DNA of 64,000 bases, taken from NCBI GenBank assembly GCA_001972305.1, contig BDDD01001597.1:71856-135855 (forward strand). Reading direction: 5' to 3'. Below are positions 11,510 to 22,210 of the stretch, piece after piece. Position 1 is the stretch's first letter, and each line of letters opens with the position of its first letter. The position numbers and the translations under genes are program-made. Below the pieces are notes generated by a model. It was given only the letters and a program-made list of their open reading frames with translations, searched no databases and was not told the origin of the DNA. The DNA comes from Cephalotus follicularis. Taxonomy: Eukaryota > Streptophyta > Magnoliopsida > Oxalidales > Cephalotaceae.

Positions 11510-14257
11510 TGTAACACCCCCGAGCTGTGGGAGTCGCTACAGTTGCATATACCAAAACTTAACATAACTAAACATACTAGAAAAGCTCATCTTTATGAAA
11601 TACGTGATGGTTTAAAGCATATCCATAAACATACTGAAACTGATCATAAACTGAAACTTATTGATAATCCAAAAGTCATAACTGAAATTAACATATTGTT
11701 TATTAAACAGATCCACTATGACCACATAAACACAAAGGGATCAGCACCTAGATGATCGTCAGACATAAGGGAGTCACTCTCATCACACATTGCCCCGTAG
11801 CTCCTGATAACCTGCCGCATGGAAACGAAAACAAGGCTGAGCAAACCTCAGTACGAATATAGAATGTAAAACAGTAAACGATATTTTAAAGCAAGAAGAT
11901 TTCAAAAGTACTTTAAAGCAGAAATCTTAAGCAGTGAAATAGTTTAAACATACTCTATAAATGCCCACGGCAAAACATATAAACCAAGTTCATAACTTTG
12001 AAACATAAAGCATACCTTTCAAAAACATAGGTTCCATAACTGAGCACCCATAACATATCAGAAACACATAGTAGCAAGGGGTTCGCGACACCCACATTGC
12101 CAAATAGAATTGCAGTGTACGACGCTACACATAAAATTCCCATATCATAACATATCCCAAAACATATAACTAGGATCGATCCATACGCCTCTATCACAAA
12201 TCCTATCCTAGGATATCCCAAAGAGACGCCGTAAACTAATCACACTGTTACGGAATGTGTCATGTCCCCGTGCCAGGTCCACAACATGCCTATGGTACCC
12301 CCATAGGTGGTTATAAAAGCTCAGTATTTCACCATTTCAAAAACTTAATTTCATCAAATCAATTTAATCACGTAGAAAGGTTTCCCAAAACAAAATCATA
12401 AATCGTTCTCAAACGATATATTTTCACGTATACTTTCATAATCAAAATGCAACTCTTTTATTTTCACAATAAAGAGACATTTGCATAGCATTTCGTAAAC
12501 ATAATATAGCTGAATTCATTAAGCCAGAAAATATTCATTTCAATAAAATATCAACTGACTTTATTCCGAAGCATACGAAAAATATACTTTAACATGTTCA
12601 TAAAACTGAATTTATTTCAAATAATTCAGTTATCCAAAACTGATTTTATTCTCAAAACAGAACTGAATTTGTACTCTAATAAAATCAATAAGAGTGTATC
12701 AAGGAACGAAGATCCGTACCTTATGCGATCACAGACTAACTTACGAATATCCGGTAAACTTCATTTACCTCACGTAGCACAATAATCTATACAACATAAC
12801 AATTTTCAAATAAGGGTCTAAAATTCATTTGGGCATAAAACAGAATCATAATGATGTTTAAGATAAACCCGGATCATCGGAAGAGCAAACGGATGAAAAC
12901 AGAAAGTTGCAGGACAATCCAGCCAACTGTTTCAGCGATCCAGACGACTGTTCAAGGGGTTGCAGTAGACTACACAACAGGGCCAGTCGACTACTCAACC
13001 TGGACTGTAGGCAGTCGAATGAATCAGGGGTCCAGCCGACTACGCAACACAAAACAGTCGACTGTTCGCACAAGATAGCTGACTACACAAACTAAACAGC
13101 CGACTATTCATATGGGCAGTCCACTGCTCTGGGTGACAGAACAACAGTTTCGTGCAGTTTTGTACAATCTAGTTGCCAAAACTCGGATTTTTGAACACCA
13201 GAAGATTACCAACATGCAAAACAACTTTATATGGCATGTAAAACGATGTTATAACACTGAATTCGACAACGACCTATTGACAGAAAATTATTTAATGTGA
13301 CAGAAAAACTTAAACCATGACATACAATTGCATAGCTCCAATTCTGTCTGTTTATGATGATCACATGCATCAAAACCAGAATATATAACACTCCCTAGGT
13401 GTCTACAGATTGCCACAAATACAGGATTTATTTTTGATAGAAAAACAGGAAGGTAGAAATCAAAACTACTCCTTCTCTAGCAACTTATACATGGGAAAAC
13501 AATTCCTTGATAACACTAACACATAACCATCACAGTAGGGCAACGAACTAACCTGCAATGGCGACACAAATTGAAGAAGAACATAGATGTTCGACATAAT
13601 CAAAAGAGTGAAATACACACTCAAAGTTTTGACAGTGCCATGCAATATCAATGAAACAATTACCGAATTGAACCTTGATGAAACTAACCTTATCAATGGA
13701 GTATGTAAACACAGAAATCACAGCCCCAATTGCTCAGCAAATTCGGCAGTAGCAACACACAGAAAGAGATGGCCAATTGAATGGCATTATCTCACATATA
13801 TAGCAAACGAAACCAAAACGGGAAAGGATAGAAAGAAAAGGAAAAACCCATATGTTAGATATGGAATGTAGGCAGATTTTCAGGGTGAGAAGAAGGAAAG
13901 AGATAGAGTTATGCGGGAGAGAGAGATTGGAGAGAGAGATACGGGTGAGAGAGAGTTTGGGAGGGAGAAGGAAAGTAAATTAAGATAAAAGATTTTGTTT
14001 TAAAAACCAATTTTGAAAACATAATTAATAAAATAAATTTGTACATATAAGATTATAATTATGTATTTATGAATTGGTTTATAGTAATAATAATTTGACT
14101 AAATTTACCCAACAAAATGTCCATACTAACATACCCAGAACTAAGCTTGTATCAGTCAGCCGAAAAACATAAACCCAACGTAAAACATGCAATCACTTAA
14201 ACAAAACAGATAAAACCCGTAAGAAAAAAAATACGTACAGGTAATCAGGGTATTACA
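11510..14257 (-). repeat. Element 2 3' LTR (left)
   Basis: Plus-strand start TGTAACACCC and end TATTACA. It matches 19049-21802 closely along its length. On the minus strand it begins just after the polypurine tract. Confidence 0.95.
12920..13126. repeat. Phased TCGA-palindrome array, element 2 left LTR (10 units)
   Basis: Ten decayed units start at 12920, 12941, 12963, 12984, 13012, 13033, 13055, 13076, 13097 and 13117 (steps 21, 22, 21, 28, 21, 22, 21, 21, 20). Many carry substitutions relative to the right LTR, for example CAGCCAACTG at 12920 where the right copy has CAGTCGACTG. Most of these are C/T or A/G transitions at CpG-containing cores. Confidence 0.85.
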
Positions 14258-14272
14258 TCCACCCCCCCTAAA
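14258..14272 (-). promoter_or_regulatory. Polypurine tract of element 2
   Basis: TCCACCCCCCCTA on the plus strand reads as a G-rich polypurine tract on the minus strand. It directly abuts the 3' LTR and matches that of element 1. Confidence 0.85.
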
Positions 14273-14310
14273 AAGAAGATTTTGTCCTGAAATCTTAACA
14301 TACACATACC

Positions 14311-15859
14311 TTAGACGAACAAAAGAGGGTATCGTTCCCGAATGTGCTCCTCCATCTCCCAAGTAGCCTCACGTTCGGGATGGTTGCTCCATAACACCTT
14401 CACAAACGGAACGGTCTTGCTACGCGTAACCCGTTCCTGTAGATCCAGAATAGCCTCCGCCTCCTCCTCATAAGATAGATCCTCCTGAATGCCATCCAGA
14501 GGATAGTGGACCACGTGTAGGGGATGATACTGATAACCCCTCAAAAAGGACACATGGAACACATTATGAACATGAGATAACTGTGGAGGCAAAGCTAACT
14601 GATACGCAACTGCACCAACCCTCTCCAGAACTTCAAACGGTCCTATAAACCGAGGACTTAACTTTCCCTTCAGTTCAAACCGTCGGACGCCTTTCCAAGG
14701 TGAAACTTTTAAAAACACATCTTCACCTACTATGAACTCTAAGTCCTTCCGGTGTCTGTCCGTATGATTTTTCTGTCGAGATTGAGCTGCCTTCAGCCTC
14801 TCCCTTGCTATAGCCACTTTCTCAGTAGTGATTCGTACTAGCTCTGGCACCTCGATAACTCTTTCTCCGACTTCATCCCAGCATGTTGGAGCTCGACAGT
14901 TCCTCCCATAAAGAGCTTCAAACGGAGCCATACCAATACTAGCATGCCAACTGTTATTGCAGGCGAACTCCACTACGCTCAGATACTCGTCCCAGCTCCC
15001 AGTCCAGTCCAAAGCACAAGACCTCAACATATCTTCTAAGGTCTGAATTGTCCTCTCTGTCTGCCCATCTGTCTGTGGATGGAAAGCTGTACTAAAATTT
15101 AGCCTCGTACCCCAAGCTTTCTGAAACCCCTTCCAAAACCGTGAAGTGAAACGGGGATCCCTATCCGAAACAATAGATACAGGAGTCCCATGCAGTCTCA
15201 CAATCTCCCACTGGAAAACCTCCGCCAAGCGGTCCACTAAAAAGTCCTCTCGGATTGCCAAGAAGTGAGCTGATTTAGTCATCCGATCCACCACAACCCA
15301 AATAGCATCGTTTCTCCTGTAAGTTCTTGGCAAGCCAGTAACAAAATCCATCGTAATACTCTCCCATTTCCATACCTGAACTTCCAAGGGCTGTAACAAA
15401 CCACTGGCACGCTGGTGTTCGATCTTAACCTGCTGACAGATCAAACACCTCCCAACATACTCTACTATATCCCTCTTCATTCCATTCCACCAGAAATTAT
15501 CCTTTACGTCTCTGTACATTTTTGTAGAACCGGGATGTATAGAGAACGGAGAGCTATGCTCTTCAGACAAGACATCATTTCTGATAGAAGCATCTGCCGA
15601 AACACACAACCGATTACCCAACCAGATCACTCCATGCTCATCCATACGGAACTCTGACTGTTTACCCTTTTCAACATTCTGAACTAGGGCCCAAATCTCA
15701 CCGTCATCACGCTGAGCTGCCTTAATTCGAGATATAAGGGTAGGCTCCATACACATGCCAGCCATATATCCATCTGAACCCCAAACAAACAGATTCAAAT
15801 CCAATCACTCCATATCTGCTATGAAATGCGACTGAGTAACCAAAGCCCCCACACTCCCA
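14311..15859 (-). pseudogene. Element 2 integrase with chromodomain-like C-terminus
   Basis: The best-preserved integrase in the window: 497 codons are open from 15804 to 14311. The zinc module H83-H90-C120-C123 is complete. The catalytic triad is D153 ('TMDFVTG'), D214 ('IVSDRD') and E250 ('DGQTE'), with 35 residues between D214 and E250 as in canonical integrases. A DNA-binding C-terminus follows, then a chromodomain-like tail (about 430-497) ending ATWEMEEH...YPLLFV. A single TGA just upstream (15805-15807) separates it from RNase H. On its own it would not be released correctly, because the rest of the polyprotein is broken. Confidence 0.9.
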
Positions 15860-17286
15860 GAACTTTTCCTACTCAGAGCATCAGCTACCACGTTTTCTTT
15901 ACCAGGGTGGTACTGAATATTCAGATCGTAATCCTTCAAAAACTCTAACCAACGCCTCTGTCGCATATTCAACTCCTTTTGCATGAAGATGTACTTGAGA
16001 CTCTTATGATCGGTAAAGACGTCACAAGTTTCTCCATAAAAGTAGTGCCTCCAAATCTTTAATGCAAACACAACTGCCGCCAATCTCGAGATCATGTGTA
16101 GGGTAATTCAATTCATAAGGCTTCAACTGTCTCGAAGCATATGCTATCACATGACCATGCTGCATCAGAACACAACCCAAACCCTTTTTAGAAGCATCAC
16201 TATAAATCCAGTATCCTCCTGACCCAGATGGTAAACGAAGAATCGGTGCAGACACAAGACCGTTCTTCAGTTTCTCGAAGCTTGCCTCCCGCTCATCATT
16301 CCACACAAACTTTGCTCCCTTTCTCATAAGCTGAGTCAGTGGGAAGGCTATGGAGGAAAAGCATTCCACGAACCGCCTATAGTAACAAGCTAAACCCAAA
16401 AAGTTCCTAACCTCCGATACTGTAGTAGGCCTCGGCCATTTAGTAATAGCTTCAACCTTAGTAGGATCCATAGTAATCCCTTCCGCTTAACCACATGGCC
16501 TAAAAACGCCACCTGTTCCAACCAGAAGTCACATTTCGAGAACTTTGCGTATAGCTGATTCTTCCTCAGAATACCAAGCACTATACGAAGTTGATCTTCA
16601 TGTTCTTCCTTCGATTTCGAATACACAAGGATATCGTCGGTGACCACAATCACAAACCGATCCAGAAACTCATGAAAAACCCGATTCATTAGGTCCATGA
16701 AAACTGCTGGTGCATTCGTAAGTCCAAACGGCATCACCAGAAATTCATAATGCCCATACCGCGTACGGAAAGCGGTCTTAGGCCCATCTTCATCTTTTAT
16801 CCGCAACTGATGATATCCAGACCTCAAATAGATCTTAGAAAAATACCGTGCACCTTGGAGTTGATCAAATAGGTCATCAATCCTAGGCAAAGGGTATTTA
16901 TTATGAATAGTGATCCGATTTAGTTCTCTGTAGTCAATACACAGTCTCATAGATCCGTCCTTCTTCTTCACAAACAAAACCGGAGCTCCCCACGGCGAAA
17001 CACTCGGCCAGTTAAAACCCCGATCTAACAACTCTTGCAACTGCTCTTTCAGCTCTTGCAACTCAAGCGGTGCCATCCTATAAGGTGCTTTAGATATAGG
17101 TGCCGCCCCAGGAATGAGTTCAATGGTAAACTCCACTTCCCGTTGCAGTGGTAAACCCGGTAACTCCTCCGAAAACACATCAGAAAACTCTCTAACCACA
17201 GGATAATCTTCAAGGCGAGGCTCAACCTTTGAGACATCCTTCACAACAACTAGAAACCCTTCGGCGCCCTTAGCTACTAACTTCTA
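15860..17286 (-). pseudogene. Element 2 reverse transcriptase-RNase H, frameshifted
   Basis: Runs from a TAG at 17284-17286 through '[10 protein letters not shown]', '[12 protein letters not shown]', '[11 protein letters not shown]' and 'PFGLTNAP'. The catalytic Asp pair is kept in 'VTDDILVYS', although the usual FIDD has changed. A frameshift near 16485 moves the frame to 16471-16022, and another near 16090 moves it to 16095-15805. RNase H motifs are 'YSDASKKG' and 'FTDHKSL'. The downstream linker reads '[10 protein letters not shown]', which is lost in element 1. Two frameshifts and one stop make it non-functional. Confidence 0.9.
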
Positions 17287-17789
17287 AGCTTTCATAACAG
17301 ATATAATCTTAACATCTTTTATAGGCTGTGAACCTTGATAAATAAAATCAGGTCGATCCACTTCTCCGAACAGAATCCTCCGGGCATGACAATCAATCGT
17401 AGCCCGATGGCTCTCCAACCAATTCATTCCCAGAATTATATCGAAATCATACATATCAAGAGGAAGAAGATCCGCATCACGAACCCGATCATGAAAAACA
17501 ATAGGACAAGCATAAAAACACTCAGATATCACAACAGATGTCCCCATAGGGGTAGAAAGAACCAAAGCTGGATCAAACAACTGCGAAGGTATTCCTAGAT
17601 GCCGAACAAAAGATCTCGCTACAACCGAGTGCGTTGATCCAGTATCATATAACACATAAGCTCTACGATTACCAACAGGAATAAAACCCGAAACCGTACC
17701 TGGAGCATTAGCTGCCTGATGAGTCGTAATTGCAATGACTCGGCCTCCCACGTTGCGTTGCCCAGCATTCGCACAATTACCCTTCCTTA
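17287..17789 (-). pseudogene. Element 2 aspartic protease region
   Basis: The active-site motif DTGST follows 'RAYVLY'. 'IILGMNWLESH' marks the distal part of the domain. The frame is continuous here, but a frameshift near 17790 disconnects it from gag, and a TAG at 17284-17286 separates it from RT. Confidence 0.85.
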
Positions 17790-18879
17790 GCACGAGGAGC
17801 CTGACAATCCTTCGCGAAGTGTCCCATCTGTCCACACACAAAACAGGCCCCACTGACTTTATAACAGGTACCGACTGGATGATACCTACCACAAGTATCA
17901 CATTTAGTAATCTCAATATTGGGGTTACCCCCACCAGCTCTCTGTGTATTCTTCTGATCATTTCCTTGCTGACGTTGTTGATCACCATCTTTACTCTTCT
18001 TGTGATCTCTCTTACATTGTTTACCTCCTCTGCCTCTGTTCCATGAACTGCCTTGACCTTTGCTCTGCTTTCCAGAATCTTATTCACTCCTATATCGCCT
18101 TTTATCCCTTTCCTGACGTGCTGCCTGGAAATCCAATCTCTCCAACTAAATGTTTTTCGCCGCATTTGCAACTTCAGCTACATCCGCAAACTTTGAGTTT
18201 ATCAGCTTTCCCCTTAACTGGTAATGTAACTTCCACTTGAACTTTTCAGCTTGCTCCGATGCTGACCCCGTCGCGGATCCAGCAAACCCAGCCAATCTGG
18301 TGAAACGGGCCAAGAACTCCGAAACTGTTTCTCCATCCCTCTGCCTGGTATTAACAAATTCCCTAGCATAGGCCTCCTTATCAGCAGTGGGAAAATACTA
18401 CTGATGGAAGACTTCTCGGAACTCAGACCATAACAGATCATCAGCATAACCTCCACCCTTAGCCAAATTCAGAGTATTCCACCATTTCTGAGTGTCTCCT
18501 TCAAGTTTGTAAGCCGCTAACCTTACCTTCTACTGATCATCACACCTTAAAATACTAAAGATCTTCTCCATGTGTGCCATCCAGTGTTCAGCTTCCACGT
18601 GTGTCACAGCCGAACTAAAGGACTGCGGCCTCTGTTTCTGAAACCGCTCAAGCCAAACATGAGTAGGTGTGCCAAGCCTATCCCCAGTTTCCATATCCCT
18701 CTGAACTTCCACCGGAGCATTCTCCTCAACAACTTGTTTCCGATTCTGTTGTTGCATTACATGATTCACCTCCTGAGCAACTGCCTGACGAAGCAACTCT
18801 TCCACAGAAGGCAGTTTCTGTCTTCATTTTGTGCCCCAGCTGGTGTAGTTCTCTGAGGAGTGTTTCTTGTACGTACCAT
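17790..18879 (-). pseudogene. gag: Element 2 gag, frameshifted
   Basis: The start codon is at 18877-18879 (M-V-R-T-R-N), equivalent to the element 1 gag start. A frameshift follows about 20 codons later near 18823. The next stretch, 18805-18530, holds 'MEELLRQAVAQEV' and 'PQSFSSAVTHVEAEHWMAHMEKIF', as in element 1. Further stops and shifts occur near 18530, 18400 and 18150. The Cys/His boxes (CDTCGRYHPVGTC, then CFVCG) can be read near 17800-17900 in a different frame from the protease. The copy would yield no full Gag. Confidence 0.85.
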
Positions 18880-19048
18880 CTACGAAGGAAACCGAAACCC
18901 GAGATATCAAACCGAAACACAAAAATCAAAACAGAAAACATATCAGAAAGGCCATAACAGAACAGTCCTAACCCAATTCTACCCAATCTCATAGGTCAAA
19001 CCTAGTTAGGTCTTCTAAGGAACAAATCCTATTCTCTGATACCATAAC
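18880..19048 (-). other. Element 2 leader with PBS
   Basis: Short leader between gag and the 5' LTR. The PBS complement CTCTGATACCA is at 19034-19044, matching initiator tRNA-Met, four bases from the LTR start at 19049. Confidence 0.8.
19034..19044 (-). promoter_or_regulatory. Primer-binding site of element 2 (initiator tRNA-Met)
   Basis: The minus strand reads TGGTATCAGAG immediately downstream of the 5' LTR. Confidence 0.9.
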
Positions 19049-21802
19049 TGTAACACCCCCGAGCTGTGGGAGTCGCTACAGGTGCATATACAAAAACTTA
19101 ACATAACTAAACATACTAGAAAAGCTCATCTTTATTAAATACGTGATGGTTTAAAGCATATCCATAAACATACTGAAACTGATCATAAACTGAAACTTAT
19201 TCGTAATCCAAAAGTCATAACTGAAATTAACATATTGTTTATTAAACAGATCCACTATGACCACATAAACACAAAGGGATCAGCACCTAGATGATCCTCA
19301 GACATAAGAGAGTCACTCTCATCACACATTGCCTCGTCGCTCCTGATAACCTGTCGCATGGAAACAAAAACGCGGCTGAGCAAACCTAAGTACGAATATA
19401 GAATGTAAAACAGTAAACGATATTTTAAAGCAAGAAGATTTGAAAAGTACTTTAAAGCTGAAATCTTAAGCAGTAAAATAGTTTAAACACACTTTATAAA
19501 TGCCCACGGCAAAACATATAAACCAAGTTCATAACTTTGAAACATAAAGCATACCTTTCCAAAACATAGGTTCCATAACTGAGCACCAAAACCTATAACA
19601 TATCAGAAACACATAGTAGCAAGGGGTTCGCGATACCCACATTGCCAAATAGAATTGCAGTGTACGGCACTACACATACAATTCCAATATCATAACATAT
19701 CCCAAAACATATAACTAGGATCGATCCATACGCCTCTATCACAAATCCTATCCAAGGATATCACAGAGAGACGTCGTAAACTAATCACACCGTTAAGGAA
19801 AGCTTCATGCCCCCGTGCCAGGCCCACAGCATGCCTATGGTACCCCCATAGGTGGTGATAAAGGCTCAGTAATTCACCATTTCAAAAACTTGATTTCATC
19901 AAATCAATTTAATCACGTAGAAAGGTTTCCCAAAACATAATCATAAATCGTTCTCAAATGATATATTTTCATATATACTTTCATAATCAAAATGCAACTC
20001 TTTTATTTTCACAATAAAGAGACAGTTGCATAGCATTTCATAAACATAACACAGCTGAATTCATTAAGCCATAAAATATTCATTTCAATAAAATATTAAC
20101 TGACTTTAGTCCGAAGCATACGAAAAATATACTTTAACATGTTCATAAAACTGAATTTATTTCAAATAATTCAGATATCCAAAACTGATTTTATTCTCAA
20201 AACAGAACTGAATTTGTACTCTAATAAAATTAGTAAGAGTGTATCAAGGAACGAAGATCCGTACCTTATGCGATCACAGACTAACTTACGAATATCCGGT
20301 AAACTTAATTTGCCTCACGTAGCACAATAATCTATACAACATCACAATGTTCAAATAAGGGTCTAAAATTCATTTGGGCATAAAACAAAATCATAATGAT
20401 GTTTAAGATAGACCCGGATCATCGGAAGAGCAAACGGATGAAAAGAGAAAGTTGCAGGACAATCCAGTCGACTGTTTCAGGGATCCAGTCGACTGTTCAA
20501 GGGGTGGCAGTTGACTACACAATAGGGTCAGTCGACTACTCAACCTGGCTGCAGGCAGTCGACTGAATCAGGGGTCCAGCCGACTATGCAACACAAAACA
20601 GTCGACTATTCCCACAAGACAGCCGACTATACAAACTAAACAGCTGACTGTTCATATGGGCAGTCAACTGATCTTGGTGACAGAACAGCAGTTTAGTGCA
20701 GTTTTGTGCAATCTAGTTGCCAAAACTCGGATTTTTCAACACCAGAAGATTACCAACATGCAAAACAACTTTATATGGCATGTAAAATGATGTTATAACA
20801 CTGAATTCGACAACGACCTATTGACAGAAAATTATTTAATGTGACAGAAAAACTTAAACCATGACATACAATTGCATAGCTCCAATTCTGTCTGTTTATG
20901 ATGATCACATGCATCAAAACCAGAATATATAACACTCCCTAGGTGTCTACAGATTGCCACAAACACAGGATTTATTTTTGACAAAAAAACAGTAAGGTAG
21001 AAATCAAAACTACTCATTCTCTAGCAACTTATACGTGGCAAAACAATTCCTTGATAACACTAACACATAACCATCACAGTAGGGCAACAAACTAACCTGC
21101 AATGGAGACACAAATTGAAGAAGAACATAGCTGTTCGACAGAATCAAAAGAGAGAAATACAGACTCAAAGTTTTGACAGTGCCATGCAATATCAATGAAA
21201 CAATTATCGAATTGAACCTTGATGAAACTAACCTTATCAATGGAGTATGTAAACACAGAAATCATAGCCCCAATTGCTCAGCAAATTCGGCAGTAGCAAC
21301 ACACAGAAAGAGATGTCCAATTCAATGGCATTATCTCACATATATAGCAAAAGAAACCAAAACAAGAAAGGATAGAACGAAAAGGAAAAACCAATCTGTT
21401 AGATAAGGAATGTAGGCAGATTTTCAGCGTGAGAAGAAGGAAAGAGATAGAGTTGTACGGGAGAGGGAGATTGGAGAGAGAGATACGGGTGAGAGAGAGT
21501 TTGGGAGGGAGAAGGAAAGTAAATTAAGATAAAAGATTTTGTTTTAAAAACCAAATTTGAAAACATAATTAATAACATCAATTTGTAAATATAAGATTAT
21601 AATTATGTATTTATGAATTGGTTTATAGTAATAATAATGTGACTAAATTTGCCCAACAAAATGTCTATACTAACATACCCAGAACTAAGGCGGGTATCAG
21701 TCAGCCCAAAAACAGAAACCCAATGTAAAACATACAATCACTTAAACGAAACAGATAAAACCCGTAAGAACAAAAATACGTACATGTAATCAGGGTATTA
21801 CA
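19049..21802 (-). repeat. Element 2 5' LTR (right)
   Basis: Starts TGTAACACCC and ends TATTACA on the plus strand, followed by TSD copy ATGCT. It is about 2.75 kb, close to the left LTR. On the minus strand a TATA-like AT-rich region near 21590-21610 precedes a pyrimidine-rich leader (plus-strand A/G tract 21420-21535). This suggests a promoter near the outer end and a long transcribed R/U5. Confidence 0.95.
20465..20670. repeat. Phased TCGA-palindrome array, element 2 right LTR (10 units)
   Basis: Units start at 20465, 20486, 20508, 20529, 20556, 20577, 20599, 20620, 20641 and 20661 (steps 21, 22, 21, 27, 21, 22, 21, 21, 20). They form a block of four, a longer gap, then a block of six. This copy keeps more intact CAGTCGACTG cores than the left LTR. 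Confidence 0.9.
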
Positions 21803-22179
21803 ATGCTCTTCCCATGTCAGTTTGCATCTGATTTCGCCATTTGTCACAAAAACAGAGCATGAACCAGTCGGCTGTCCTTCCCTGGCAGTCGGCTGTTCAC
21901 CTAGAAGCCTGTTGCCAAGTGTCACAACAGTTGGCCAGTAGGGTGGTTACTCATGCTAGTGGATTGCCCCACACCTCAGCCTAACAGTCGGCTGGTATAT
22001 CGCACCAGTCGGCTGTCCAAGCCAAAATTCCCATAATTATACTTAGAATCACACTTCTAAATGTTCTAAGCCAATTGAAATTCAAGATATCAACCAGGAA
22101 ATTCACCTTTTATTAATTCAAGATAAAAACTACATCGAGGATTACAATAATACATGAAATCAAATTTTCGGGCGTTACA
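21803..22179 (-). mobile_element. Right segment of host LTR 'H'
   Basis: Begins with the right TSD copy of element 2 (ATGCT) and ends GGGCGTTACA. On the minus strand this reads as an LTR start, TGTAACGCCCGAAAATTTG. A second, sparser set of palindromes lies at 21865-22015 (CAGTCGGCTG at 21865, 21886, 21985 and 22006). The following bases (22180 on) match copia LTR sequence, so H apparently inserted into the copia LTR. Confidence 0.6.
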
Positions 22180-22210
22180 GTGTAACATGGATAGAACAAG
22201 ACCGTATATT
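22180..22210 (-). mobile_element. Copia 3' LTR remnant between 'H' and element 3
   Basis: Thirty-one bases that begin GTGTAACATGG and end in the left TSD of element 3 (ATATT). The right copia LTR has CAGTGTAAC at the equivalent place (near 44175), followed by the same AGAGTATGAG seen after element 3. This supports a single copia LTR split by H and by element 3. Confidence 0.55.

Larger units (their letters stand above)
11510..21802 (-). mobile_element. Element 2: full-length Ty3/gypsy chromovirus (likely Tekay/Del), minus strand
   Basis: Complete element of about 10.3 kb. The TSD is an exact ATGCT at 11505-11509 and 21803-21807. On the minus strand the order is 5' LTR (19049-21802), PBS, gag, PR, RT-RNase H, INT with a chromodomain-like tail, PPT and 3' LTR (11510-14257). 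The protein sequence is very close to element 1, so both are members of one lineage inserted about 1.4 kb apart in opposite directions in the same host LTR. Gag and pol have several frameshifts and stops, but the integrase frame is open for 497 codons. Confidence 0.96.

Noticed and set aside
11128..11755. Two overlapping plus-strand ORFs near a C/T-rich tract
   Set aside because: No recognisable domain. The second ORF crosses the boundary of element 2, so it did not exist before that insertion.
17735..18240. Plus-strand ORFs across element 2 gag
   Set aside because: They are antisense to gag and composed of complement codons of the Lys/Arg-rich nucleocapsid tail.
1391..22015. Regularly spaced short repeats that look like a CRISPR array
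   Set aside because: Units are only 10-12 bp, degenerate and palindromic, spacers are about 11 bp and are the same in both LTRs of one element, and the context is plant retrotransposons. No cas genes are present.
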